DNA of 11,421 nt from Microcaldota archaeon (GCA_021827955.1 JAKATY010000011.1:1-11421), one strand, 5' to 3'; counted from the first letter of the stretch, positions 1 through 5,747 are shown. Numbers and translations: made by a program. Notes: generated by a model from the sequence alone, not told the origin.

Positions 1-788
1 AACCGAGAGGCTTTCTTGTCATCTATTTCGCGAAGTAGAGAAGCCTTTTCAGGACCTTCTCCTATTATTACACCCTTTACCTTGCTATTGATTTCGTGGG
101 CTTTTGCTACGGCATCTATCCAGAGATCTGCACGCTTCTCTTTTATGAGTCTGCCAGCGAATATCACAGTGCCGTCTCCCGCACTATTGGGCACGCTTCT
201 GTACTTGTTCAGCTGCTTCAAATCTATTACTGGCGAAAAGATACGTATGCGGCTTCTTTCTATGCCTATCTTGCTGAGCCCCGCTGCCGTTGTACTGGAA
301 TTGGCAATATAGTAATCCGCGCCGCGCAATGCGCTGTTGGCAAAGTAATAAGCGGGAAGACCTTTCAGCAGCCCTATATATTTAGTCCAATAATCCCTGC
401 TCCATATCTCTATTGCATCGAATATTATCTTTGCGCCTGTTCTCAAACCATACCTCTTTGTTGCAGGAAGATGCAGATATGGCATCGTGTTTACGTAGAG
501 TGCGTCTAATCTATAATTATAAAGATATCTTGGCAGAGCCCGCGCAAATCTGAATGCAAGACCTATTGAACGCTGCCCTTTTTTATAAATGTCTTTCAGC
601 TGCGCCTTGTCTACGCAAACATAGTGTATGCCATCCTTCACGAAGTTGTTCTCCATACCTTCAAACTGCAGGGTAAAAAATATGACCTCGTGCTTCTTTG
701 CAAGGCTTTTTGCTTCTGTGTACTCGGTGGCTTGCAGTCCTCCCTTCACCCAAGGATAAGCAACATCCGAGACTATTCCTATACGCAT
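1..788 (-). CDS. GT4-like glycosyltransferase, C-terminus cut by the window edge
   Basis: The minus strand reads open from an ATG at 788 to the left edge, 262 codons, with an in-frame stop just upstream of that ATG, so the start is secure. The N-terminus (MRIGIVSDVAYPWVKGGLQ) is the first beta strand and glycine-rich loop of a GT-B glycosyltransferase. The motifs VIFAGRLIKEKRADLWIDA and VIIGEGPE open the second Rossmann domain, where GT4 enzymes bind the nucleotide sugar. The catalytic E-x7-E motif of the family would lie beyond the edge. Such enzymes transfer sugars from activated donors to lipids, glycans or proteins at the cytoplasmic face of the membrane; the donor and acceptor cannot be read here. 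I see no signal peptide or membrane segment. It appears to be transcribed alone, 216 bp downstream of the Toprim gene. The family call is firm, the substrate unknown. Confidence 0.88.
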   Translation of the reverse strand, partial: MRIGIVSDVAYPWVKGGLQATEYTEAKSLAKKHEVIFFTLQFEGMENNFVKDGIHYVCVDKAQLKDIYKKGQRSIGLAFRFARALPRYLYNYRLDALYVNTMPYLHLPATKRYGLRTGAKIIFDAIEIWSRDYWTKYIGLLKGLPAYYFANSALRGADYYIANSSTTAAGLSKIGIERSRIRIFSPVIDLKQLNKYRSVPNSAGDGTVIFAGRLIKEKRADLWIDAVAKAHEINSKVKGVIIGEGPEKASLLREIDDKKASR

Positions 789-813
789 TTTATCGCCGCG
801 CTATACCGTAAGC

Positions 814-857
814 ATTTAAGCAGGTTGCCTAATTGTTTGAAAAGACAGATATATACT
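814..857 (-). promoter_or_regulatory. Two TATA-like boxes for the glycosyltransferase gene
   Basis: On the minus strand TTAAAT at 819-814 lies 26-31 bp upstream of the ATG, the spacing expected for a leaderless transcript. A stronger box, TATATAT at 856-850, would give a leader of about 35 nt. Either could be used. Confidence 0.45.
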
Positions 858-876
858 CGCTTTTAGATCGTTGGAG

Positions 877-946
877 CGCATAATTTGCAGAAAACAAAAT
901 TAAAAACCTGCGCATACGGGCCAAAATCGCCATAGTTATGCGCATA
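877..946. repeat. Three spaced copies of GCGCATA upstream of the glycosyltransferase gene
   Basis: The heptamer GCGCATA occurs at 877-883, 910-916 and 940-946, with starts 33 and 30 bp apart, close to three helical turns. The second and third copies share TGCGCATA. All lie in the 216 bp gene-free stretch between the glycosyltransferase and the Toprim gene, upstream of both TATA-like boxes. They could be operator sites; no factor can be named. Confidence 0.35.
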
Positions 947-1004
947 TCATAACCGTTCTTTCATATTGGACAGGAAAAACATAAGACAGCACCGGACGTT
1001 TGAT

Positions 1005-1328
1005 TCATATAAATCCGTCCATTGCATTTTTAAGAGGTTTTTTTACCTGTTCTACGCATTTTACTCCGAGAAGGTCGAGGATCCGCTTGCCGGTTACTGT
1101 GTCATATCTGATTTCGGAGTACATAGAATCCAGCTTTTGTACTATCGAGTTCTGCTTTATCCTGCCTCCATAATCCTCATCTGTGAACACAAAAACCCGT
1201 GCAGGACATTCGGATTCTATTCCGTTTTTCATGAAATTATCATAGGTCATCGCTTTTATGCTTATATCAAGCAGTTCAGAAACATAATATAAGGCATAAA
1301 GATCGTGCACACCTTCGACTATGCACAC
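1005..1328 (-). CDS. Small stand-alone Toprim-domain protein
   Basis: The protein has the two signatures of a Toprim fold, the metal-binding domain of DnaG primases, topoisomerases and RNase M5. These are CIVEGVHD at the N-terminus with the catalytic Glu (residue 5 from the GTG) and VFVFTDEDYGG with the D-x-D pair (residues 50 and 52). Archaea commonly carry short Toprim proteins of 110-140 residues with poorly known roles in nucleic-acid cleavage or joining. The GTG at 1328 is the only ordinary start codon, yet it puts the first Toprim strand at residue 1, whereas relatives have about 25-30 residues before it. The same frame stays open upstream to a TGA near 1434 and reads like a helical extension (for example RAKDLYNLFEKLANG). 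A CTG at 1415 is the only near-cognate start there and would give 136 residues. The domain call is confident, the start is not. Confidence 0.75.
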   Translation of the reverse strand: MCIVEGVHDLYALYYVSELLDISIKAMTYDNFMKNGIESECPARVFVFTDEDYGGRIKQNSIVQKLDSMYSEIRYDTVTGKRILDLLGVKCVEQVKKPLKNAMDGFI

Positions 1329-1430
1329 TCCGTTCGCGAGTTTTTCAAACAGATTATACAGATCCTTGGCTCTGGAGTTTTCTCTGGCCCGATTCTTTTC
1401 CTTAAAGCTAAGCAGACACCCACCCGCACA

Positions 1431-1451
1431 ACTTCAAGCGTTATTTGAAGT
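1431..1451. repeat. Inverted repeat upstream of the Toprim gene
   Basis: ACTTCAA and TTGAAGT form a perfect 7-bp inverted repeat with a 7-nt loop. Its minus-strand arm and loop contain TTCAAATAA, a weak TATA-like box about 26-34 bp upstream of the CTG at 1415. It may be a promoter element or an operator. The surrounding 238 bp gap (1329-1566) holds no other gene I can support, apart from the T-run that may end the upstream gene. Confidence 0.3.
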
Positions 1452-1530
1452 TATACCTTTTTATTTCTTGCTATGTTTGCGCGGTATTAAAAATAGAATC
1501 CAGAATAGTAAATTGGTCGAACACTCCGTG

Positions 1531-1540
1531 CCGAAAAACA
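1531..1540 (-). terminator. Possible T-run terminator of the 142-residue orphan gene
   Basis: On the minus strand TGTTTTTC follows the stop codon by about 30 nt. Archaeal termination often needs only a U-rich stretch, and there is no strong hairpin. Confidence 0.3.
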
Positions 1541-1566
1541 GGATTTAAGCGCAAATTGATGCGGCT

Positions 1567-1995
1567 TTACTCACGCAGATGCTTTATAAAGCGGTTTATC
1601 TTCTCTATTTCGCTGTTGTATGGAGAGGTGATAGGCGTACCCATAAACAAGCCATCGAGCGTGCAGTTTTCCAGCAAATAACTGGAAAGCACTTTTGTGC
1701 TCTCTTTTTCGAGATTGTGCACTATGCTTTGAAGCAGAACTTCAATTTTTTCAAATCTTATCGGAATTGCATCTTCAGGCAATTCATTAATAGGAATCTC
1801 TGTGTTGAGATATCTGCCTGTATATCTTACTATTTCTCTGCCTATTGATATTTCGAAGAGCTTTATCTCGTGATTAAAAAACAAGGGAAGCGGTTCGAGC
1901 ACAGCTAGCGAGTTTTCATTCATCTGTATAGTGTATTTGCCCTTTTTTATTTCTGTATCAGAAGCGAGAGGCGCAGTTTTAAATATTGCAGGCAT
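1567..1995 (-). CDS. Hypothetical protein, 142 residues, family not recognised
   Basis: I do not recognise this protein. It starts MPAIFKTAPLASDTEIKKG. The N-terminal half looks beta-rich, with alternating hydrophobics around NSLAVLEPLPLFF and IKLFEISIGREIVRYTG. An acidic linker (ELPEDAIPIRFEKIE) leads into a helical C-terminal half ending in EIEKINRFIKHLRE. There is one cysteine, no signal peptide and no membrane span, so it is probably cytosolic. An upstream ATG at 2055 would add 20 residues, but that stretch overlaps the AT-rich TATA box at 2021-2030, which sits 26-35 bp ahead of the ATG at 1995. I therefore take 1995 as the start of a leaderless transcript. The gene is divergent from taw1. 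Its length, codon use and promoter suggest a real gene. Confidence 0.7.
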   Translation of the reverse strand: MPAIFKTAPLASDTEIKKGKYTIQMNENSLAVLEPLPLFFNHEIKLFEISIGREIVRYTGRYLNTEIPINELPEDAIPIRFEKIEVLLQSIVHNLEKESTKVLSSYLLENCTLDGLFMGTPITSPYNSEIEKINRFIKHLRE

Positions 1996-2020
1996 TAAAT
2001 CATACTCGATTAAGGCTAAT

Positions 2021-2030
2021 ATTATATATT
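2021..2030 (-). promoter_or_regulatory. TATA box of the 142-residue orphan gene
   Basis: The run ATTATATATT (minus AATATATAAT) is centred about 30 bp upstream of the ATG at 1995, the canonical archaeal spacing for a leaderless message. It is the most AT-rich spot in the divergent region. Confidence 0.6.
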
Positions 2031-2094
2031 TATTAATTATCCACAGCATTAGCATCTGTCAAACTTTATTGCAGGCGTGTGTCAGAATCTCCTG

Positions 2095-2129
2095 CATATT
2101 TTATTGAAGTATTGAAATTATAAAGGTGA
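2095..2129 (+). promoter_or_regulatory. TATA-like box and GGTGA site for taw1
   Basis: CATATTTTATTG at 2095-2106 is a plausible TATA box, with initiation expected near 2125. GGTGA at 2125-2129 matches the archaeal Shine-Dalgarno core and lies 11 nt before the ATG at 2141. The same GTG could itself act as a leaderless start at 2126. Confidence 0.45.
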
Positions 2130-3184
2130 AATTCTTGCCTATGGAGAGCGTTGAAAGTGAACTGCAATTAGAAAGAAATGGCGCAATGGCAAAGAAGAAT
2201 GAGGTGAATGTACCCGAACCGCTCAAAAAAATGATGGAAAAGCAGGGTTATCATTTCGTGGGCAGGCATTCTGCTACTAAAACATGCGAATATACCAAAA
2301 GCAGCTTAAAGAAAGGGGGCAAGGTTTGTTACAAGTGCCAGTTCTACGGGATCAGAAGCTGGAGATGCATACAGGCTACACCGGCAATAGGCTGCAATCT
2401 TGCATGCGCATTCTGCTGGCGCATAATACCAGAAGAGGTCGGGATAAAATGGAATGAACTCAATGCATTGGGCAGCTGGGACGATCCTGATGCTATAGTT
2501 GAAGGTTTGATAAAGGAGCAGAGGAAGCTTGTCAGCGGTTTTAAAGGCGGAACAAACATAGACGCAAAGAGATGGGAGGAAGCAAACGATCCGGCTCACG
2601 TTGCGATAAGCCTTACAGGTGAACCCCTATTTTACCCCCGCATGAACGCACTTCTTGAGGCTTTCCATCGCAGGAAGATAAGTACGTTTCTTGTGACAAA
2701 CGGTACAATGGTCAATGCTTTGAAAGCGCTCGAGGTAATGCCAACACAGCTTTATGTATCTATACAGGCGCCAGACAGGGAAATATACGAAAAGACGGTA
2801 AGGCCAAAAACACTAAACGCGTGGGATAATTTCCAAAAATTTCTTGAGGTATTCGCCACGCTAAAAACAAGGCGCGTATTCAGGCTTACGCTGGTCAAGA
2901 ATTTGAACATGCTCAGGCCCGAGGGTTATGCCGAACTGATAAAGAAAGGCAAACCCGATTATGTAGAAGTGAAAGGTTTCGTTTATGTAGGAGGAGCTAG
3001 AGGCGAGGCAAGGCATCTCGCATATGAACAAATGCCAAAAAAAGAAGAGATACTGGATTTTGCAAAGCAGATTTCAGAGCTTTCAGGATACAAACTGGTA
3101 GATTATCACGAAAGCAGCAAAGTCGCGCTTTTATGCTCTAACGACGAAGCTGCAAAGAACAGGCGGATTCACTTTGAAAAGTGA
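2126..3184 (+). CDS. taw1: 4-demethylwyosine synthase (Taw1/TYW1), radical SAM enzyme
   Basis: Taw1 condenses pyruvate carbons onto N1-methylguanosine at position 37 of tRNA(Phe), making the tricyclic 4-demethylwyosine base that supports reading-frame fidelity; it acts in the cytosol. Counting from the GTG at 2126, the radical SAM cluster motif is C90-x3-C94-x2-C97 (CNLACAFCWR). Upstream C54, C68 and C81 match the spacing of the second-cluster cysteines of archaeal Taw1 within a residue, and K70, two after C68, fits the lysine proposed to bind pyruvate. SLTGEPLFYP and TFLVTNGTM are further radical SAM core motifs. The archaeal form lacks the flavodoxin domain of eukaryotic TYW1, as here. The start could be GTG 2126, ATG 2141 (preceded by GGTGA) or ATG 2186; 2141 is slightly favoured by the ribosome site. 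The extra C71 (CYKC) is unusual to my eye. Confidence 0.95.
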   Translation: MKFLPMESVESELQLERNGAMAKKNEVNVPEPLKKMMEKQGYHFVGRHSATKTCEYTKSSLKKGGKVCYKCQFYGIRSWRCIQATPAIGCNLACAFCWRIIPEEVGIKWNELNALGSWDDPDAIVEGLIKEQRKLVSGFKGGTNIDAKRWEEANDPAHVAISLTGEPLFYPRMNALLEAFHRRKISTFLVTNGTMVNALKALEVMPTQLYVSIQAPDREIYEKTVRPKTLNAWDNFQKFLEVFATLKTRRVFRLTLVKNLNMLRPEGYAELIKKGKPDYVEVKGFVYVGGARGEARHLAYEQMPKKEEILDFAKQISELSGYKLVDYHESSKVALLCSNDEAAKNRRIHFEK

Positions 3185-3194
3185 AAATTAGCGA

Positions 3195-3302
3195 TTATTT
3201 GCCGCCCTTCCAGGTCTTCTTAGGAAGAAGAACCACATAGAAATTTACAATCCAGCTGCCCTTCTTGCCATCATGCGCGAAGTTGGTATATGTTTGCGCC
3301 AT
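3195..3302 (-). CDS. Putative 35-residue basic microprotein
   Basis: An ATG at 3302 opens 35 codons, beginning MAQTYTNFAHDGKKGSW and ending LPKKTWKGGK, with TAA at 3197-3195. The stop lies only 10 bp from the stop of taw1, so the two converge. The product is lysine- and glycine-rich at both ends around a short hydrophobic strand (IVNFYVVLL). Codon choice (AAG, GGC, ATA/ACC mixtures) resembles the neighbours. Evidence against it: no clear TATA box at the usual distance, with only GATAAACG at about -29 to -36, and no strong ribosome site. I do not recognise it. A nucleic-acid-binding or ribosome-associated peptide would fit the charge, but that is inference. Confidence 0.4.
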   Translation of the reverse strand: MAQTYTNFAHDGKKGSWIVNFYVVLLPKKTWKGGK

Positions 3303-3401
3303 TCTATTACCATATGACTAAGATGCATTCCGTTTATCCTATTCTGAGATAATTACCAGCAAGCGTTCTCAAAAAAGAATGTTTAATATTGGATTAAAAC
3401 A

Positions 3402-3410
3402 TTTTAAATA
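3402..3410 (+). promoter_or_regulatory. TATA-like box with no assigned gene
   Basis: TTTTAAATA is close to the archaeal TATA consensus and would start a transcript near 3430, at or inside the hairpin at 3421-3452. A GTG at 3437 opens a 28-codon basic frame (including LQGKGRRQRNG) that ends at 3523. It is too short and odd to call as a gene. Confidence 0.35.
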
Positions 3411-3420
3411 CCTTTTGAAA

Positions 3421-3452
3421 GCGGCTTGAAACTGCTGTGATAGTGAAGCCGC
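3421..3452. repeat. GC-rich inverted repeat
   Basis: GCGGCTT (3421-3427) and AAGCCGC (3446-3452) are perfectly complementary, with an 18-nt loop. In an otherwise AT-rich gap this 7-bp stem stands out. It could be an RNA hairpin or a protein-binding site. Confidence 0.4.
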
Positions 3453-3566
3453 ATTCGTTGCAAGGAAAAGGAAGGAGACAAAGGAATGGATTGCAGCAAA
3501 AAACTTATAATATAAATAGATGATGATAAAAGAGGCATTAAGCGCCGAAGAACAAAGTTAGTAAAA

Positions 3567-3577
3567 ATTTAAATATA
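3567..3577 (+). promoter_or_regulatory. Strong TATA box upstream of the repeat-domain gene
   Basis: ATTTAAATATA is one of the best TATA matches in the window. Its expected start point, near 3596, coincides with the GTG of the 17-codon mini-ORF. It also lies 103 bp upstream of the main ATG at 3680, so it may drive both. Confidence 0.5.
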
Positions 3578-3595
3578 GGGCAAGGCTCGCGCCAC

Positions 3596-3649
3596 GTGAC
3601 GTTTCTGAATGGCGTTAGAGACTTTTTCACTGCTTGCTTTGAGGTATAA
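3596..3649 (+). CDS. Possible 17-codon leaderless mini-ORF (leader peptide)
   Basis: A GTG at 3596 lies 21-28 bp after the TTTAAATA box, as in a leaderless message. It opens 17 codons (MTFLNGVRDFFTACFEV) before TAA at 3647. The frame is the same as that of the 230-residue protein starting at 3680, with no other stop between them. It may be a leader peptide, the remnant of a longer N-terminus cut off by a stop mutation, or chance. I cannot decide from the sequence. Confidence 0.25.
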   Translation: MTFLNGVRDFFTACFEV

Positions 3650-3651
3650 GG

Positions 3652-3657
3652 TTTAAG
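3652..3657 (+). promoter_or_regulatory. Proximal TATA-like box of the repeat-domain gene
   Basis: TTTAAG lies 23-28 bp upstream of the ATG at 3680, consistent with a leaderless transcript. It is a weaker match than the box at 3567-3577. Confidence 0.4.
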
Positions 3658-3679
3658 GGGAAGTGCAGAAGCGTGCGCA

Positions 3680-4372
3680 ATGTTGGTAGATAGGATGAAA
3701 CTTAATTTCTTTGGAAAGAAAAAATGGGCTATGATAACCCAGATAAACTTGAAATACAACGGAGAGATACACAGTGTTGAAGGCATGGAGGCGGGAAGCA
3801 AGATATTTACCGTTACAGTACCTTTCACAAACAGGCGCTATTCAAACGCCCTTGTTGATGCCGGGATAATAAAAGCAAGCGACTTTGAACCCATAAGTCT
3901 CAAGGACATAGTTGCTACACAACCGTTCAAGATCCTGTCAGTAGAGCCGAAATTGCCTAGAAAGGTTGGCACGGAAGAGAGGGTGGAATTCAAAATAAGC
4001 GTAGAGGCTCCAGATTATGCTTATTCGGGGCCGATGACCCTGGAATTCCTGGAAGAGAACAAAGAGATTGTGCATGTGGAGCTCACGAACGTAATAGTAA
4101 GCGCGATGAGCAAAGAGATCGTAGCAGAATCAAACATGAATATGTTTAACGTCCCAAAAAACCACATCTTCCAACAGAACCTTCAGCTGCTTAAGATACT
4201 CGATTACGGCGCCAAGGTTGAGAGTATAACCGTAGATAAGCCCTTCGAGTTCGAAGGCTCTTCTCCAAAGCTGCCTTTTGTCATAAACGACGCGAGCAGC
4301 TTCATAGTATCGATTTACGTAAAAGCTCCAGATTCAAACTATGCTGGTCCTCTTGCCATACGCATAAGATAA
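3680..4372 (+). CDS. Hypothetical protein with a duplicated 43-residue domain
   Basis: I do not recognise the family. The 230-residue protein contains two ungapped copies of a 43-residue unit, at about residues 81-123 and 187-229. Both have PF near the start, then P-KLP, an alternating beta pattern ending in V-x-APD, and Y-x-GP. I count about 14 identities of 43. The copies are separated by about 63 residues, and the protein ends at the last strand of the second copy. The pattern suggests an Ig-like beta-sandwich used for binding. The N-terminus is basic (KLNFFGKKKW), with no clear signal peptide or membrane span, and there are no cysteines, so no extracellular role can be shown. ATG at 3680 is chosen for the TTTAAG box 23-28 bp upstream; ATG 3695 is an alternative. 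It converges on nre. Confidence 0.75.
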   Translation: MLVDRMKLNFFGKKKWAMITQINLKYNGEIHSVEGMEAGSKIFTVTVPFTNRRYSNALVDAGIIKASDFEPISLKDIVATQPFKILSVEPKLPRKVGTEERVEFKISVEAPDYAYSGPMTLEFLEENKEIVHVELTNVIVSAMSKEIVAESNMNMFNVPKNHIFQQNLQLLKILDYGAKVESITVDKPFEFEGSSPKLPFVINDASSFIVSIYVKAPDSNYAGPLAIRIR

Positions 4373-4423
4373 GAGCAGAGATTCGGAATTTGCCTGCATA
4401 TGGTTGCTCCTTACATTAGTGTC

Positions 4424-4441
4424 TGCATGCAAGCTATAGCT
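4424..4441. repeat. Two adjacent perfect palindromes between convergent genes
   Basis: TGCATGCA (4424-4431) is followed directly by AGCTATAGCT (4432-4441), both perfect palindromes. They lie in the 103 bp between the stop codons of the repeat-domain gene and nre. A T-run on the minus strand (GTTTTTGC, around 4453-4460) may help end nre transcription. A role is not shown. Confidence 0.3.
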
Positions 4442-4475
4442 GGAGTTCGATTGCAAAAACAGACGTGCAATAAAC

Positions 4476-5717
4476 CTAAAAGAGGCGTTTCTGCATGAGC
4501 AGATCGCGCAAAAGAGTACTGTTTCTAACCCACTCCTTAGGAGGGATTGCAAGCTTTCTCTTTATGTAGTCGAAAACCTGCGACAGGTCTTCCAAGACGT
4601 CAGGCTTGGTGTTAAGCGTCTGACGCACATGTTCCCGTACATTCCAAACACCTACGGGCATTACATACCCTTCATGTGTTTCCCTGAGTATCAATACCAT
4701 GGCTTGCTTTTTCATCTCCTGCAGCTTTTCCGTTACGGCAAGACGCGCAGCGTAGTAGCATCCGCCTATCTCAGCATAGGTTTTCCTGCCGCGATAGCCC
4801 TCATACGAAGAGTATATGCTTACTTCACTGCCATCATTCCATATGGTCCTTGGATACCAGACCTCTATAGATTCATATTGCCAGTAACCTGGAAAGAAGA
4901 AAATTAGCCATCTATTGTCCAAAGCAGAGTTGTAAAAAACATGTATGGAATCTATTGGTTCTTCTTCTTTTACAGTTGATAGATTTGCTTTAGAAAGTGT
5001 ATCGTCTACGGCTGTTATGCTCCATCGCGTAGGTACAAATTTTCTGTTGCTCTTCAGACCAAAAATGCCAGCAGAAAATGCACGCTGCAATTTTGAGACA
5101 GGCACTCCGCGTTCGTACAATTCTTTAAGCGAAGTTGTTGCCGTAGCGGCATCATCATAGTATCTGCTTTCTATCTTCTTATCCGACTTGACATTGTAAA
5201 TGCTGAAATCTTTCAAAACGGCACTGGGACCGAACGGTTCAACCTCGTCGTTTATAGCAATCTTCACGAAGGGTTTTTTATCGAATTTCACCTCGGCTTC
5301 TGCAGGCCTTTCTGCGATTGCAAGATCGCGTATCTGCTCTTCAAGCCTGCCTTTTTCCACATCATATACATTTGAGACGTGCATGCCTCTGACAAGTTTT
5401 GAGCGCATTTCCACGATTTTTTCTATATCAAGGTATCTCCATCGTTCCGGAGTGCTGAGGATAGAAGTGTCACCAAATTCTGGTGGCAGAAGAGGCCCTA
5501 CGAACACCTTTGGGTAATTATACCTACCAATAAATAGGTCGGTTGGCGAGGAGCCTGAAAGCTGATTGCTTTCCATTAGCGAAAGTGTTTTCATCCTGTA
5601 ATAATACTTGAGCAGGGCCGGATCGCGCATGTGCTTGTACACTATCGCTGACCTTTTGACTCCGGGAGTAGAGGTCTCAAGCTCCCCTATCATCTTAAGC
5701 CTTTGTAGCGTCTCCAC
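4476..5717 (-). CDS. nre: Nre-family archaeal DNA repair protein
   Basis: Nre proteins are archaeal factors linked to DNA-damage repair and, in studied members, to the sliding clamp PCNA. The family signature is clear: GSSPTDLFIGRYNYPKVFVGP at residues 55-75, followed by LLPPEFGDTS, and near the C-terminus VMPVGVWNVREHVRQTL. The length of 413 residues is normal. Two things are odd. The cysteine cluster that many Nre proteins carry before the signature is missing; the corresponding stretch (VYKHMRDPALLKYYYRM) has no cysteine, and I see only one in the whole protein. The usual C-terminal PCNA-binding motif (Q-x2-L-x2-F-type) is represented at best by MQKRLF at the very end. The start is GTG at 5717, with TTTTATT 24-30 bp upstream, so probably leaderless. 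It is divergent from the M24 peptidase. Confidence 0.92.
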   Translation of the reverse strand: METLQRLKMIGELETSTPGVKRSAIVYKHMRDPALLKYYYRMKTLSLMESNQLSGSSPTDLFIGRYNYPKVFVGPLLPPEFGDTSILSTPERWRYLDIEKIVEMRSKLVRGMHVSNVYDVEKGRLEEQIRDLAIAERPAEAEVKFDKKPFVKIAINDEVEPFGPSAVLKDFSIYNVKSDKKIESRYYDDAATATTSLKELYERGVPVSKLQRAFSAGIFGLKSNRKFVPTRWSITAVDDTLSKANLSTVKEEEPIDSIHVFYNSALDNRWLIFFFPGYWQYESIEVWYPRTIWNDGSEVSIYSSYEGYRGRKTYAEIGGCYYAARLAVTEKLQEMKKQAMVLILRETHEGYVMPVGVWNVREHVRQTLNTKPDVLEDLSQVFDYIKRKLAIPPKEWVRNSTLLRDLLMQKRLF

Positions 5718-5740
5718 AATTAGAATTATGTATAAAGATT

Positions 5741-5747
5741 AATAAAA
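5741..5747 (-). promoter_or_regulatory. TATA-like box of nre
   Basis: On the minus strand TTTTATT lies 24-30 bp upstream of the GTG at 5717. A second AT-rich motif, TTTATA at 5736-5731, is too close to the start for a leaderless message. Confidence 0.45.

Larger units (their letters stand above)
3303..3679. other. Promoter-rich gap of about 375 bp with no clear gene
   Basis: No convincing coding frame longer than about 30 codons is seen here. The stretch holds plus-strand TATA-like boxes at 3402-3410, 3505-3518, 3567-3577 and 3652-3657, a 7-bp GC-rich inverted repeat at 3421-3452, a purine-rich run at 3462-3486, and a 17-codon mini-ORF at 3596-3649. A short non-coding RNA starting near 3430 or 3537 is possible, but I could not match a known RNA family. 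Confidence 0.5.

Noticed and set aside
96..509. Plus-strand open frame of 137 codons near the left edge
   Set aside because: It is antisense to the glycosyltransferase, whose minus-strand translation shows clear family motifs over the same bases.
966..1292. Plus-strand open frame of 108 codons
   Set aside because: It is antisense to the Toprim motifs, with an aromatic-rich product lacking any recognisable pattern.
1996..2055. Longer N-terminus for the 142-residue orphan starting at 2055
   Set aside because: The added 20 residues are encoded by the AT-rich TATA box region, and the ATG at 1995 has the right spacing for a leaderless start.
3520..3607. Possible C/D box guide RNA: ATGATGA at 3520 and CTGA at 3604
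   Set aside because: The boxes are about 80 nt apart, longer than usual for archaeal guides, with no internal D'/C' pair and no terminal stem, and a strong TATA box lies between them.
3538..3828. Minus-strand open frame of 96 codons upstream of and overlapping the repeat-domain gene
   Set aside because: It overlaps the start of the plus-strand gene and covers the TATA boxes. Its product is low-complexity and resembles no protein, so it is an antisense shadow.
4373..4475. GTTCGA-containing stretch at about 4445 as a tRNA T-loop
   Set aside because: No acceptor or anticodon stems can be built around it, so it is not a tRNA.
4476..4499. Calling MQKRLF a functional PCNA-interacting motif
   Set aside because: Spacing differs from the consensus, with phenylalanine directly after leucine at the last residue. 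It is left as a possible remnant only.
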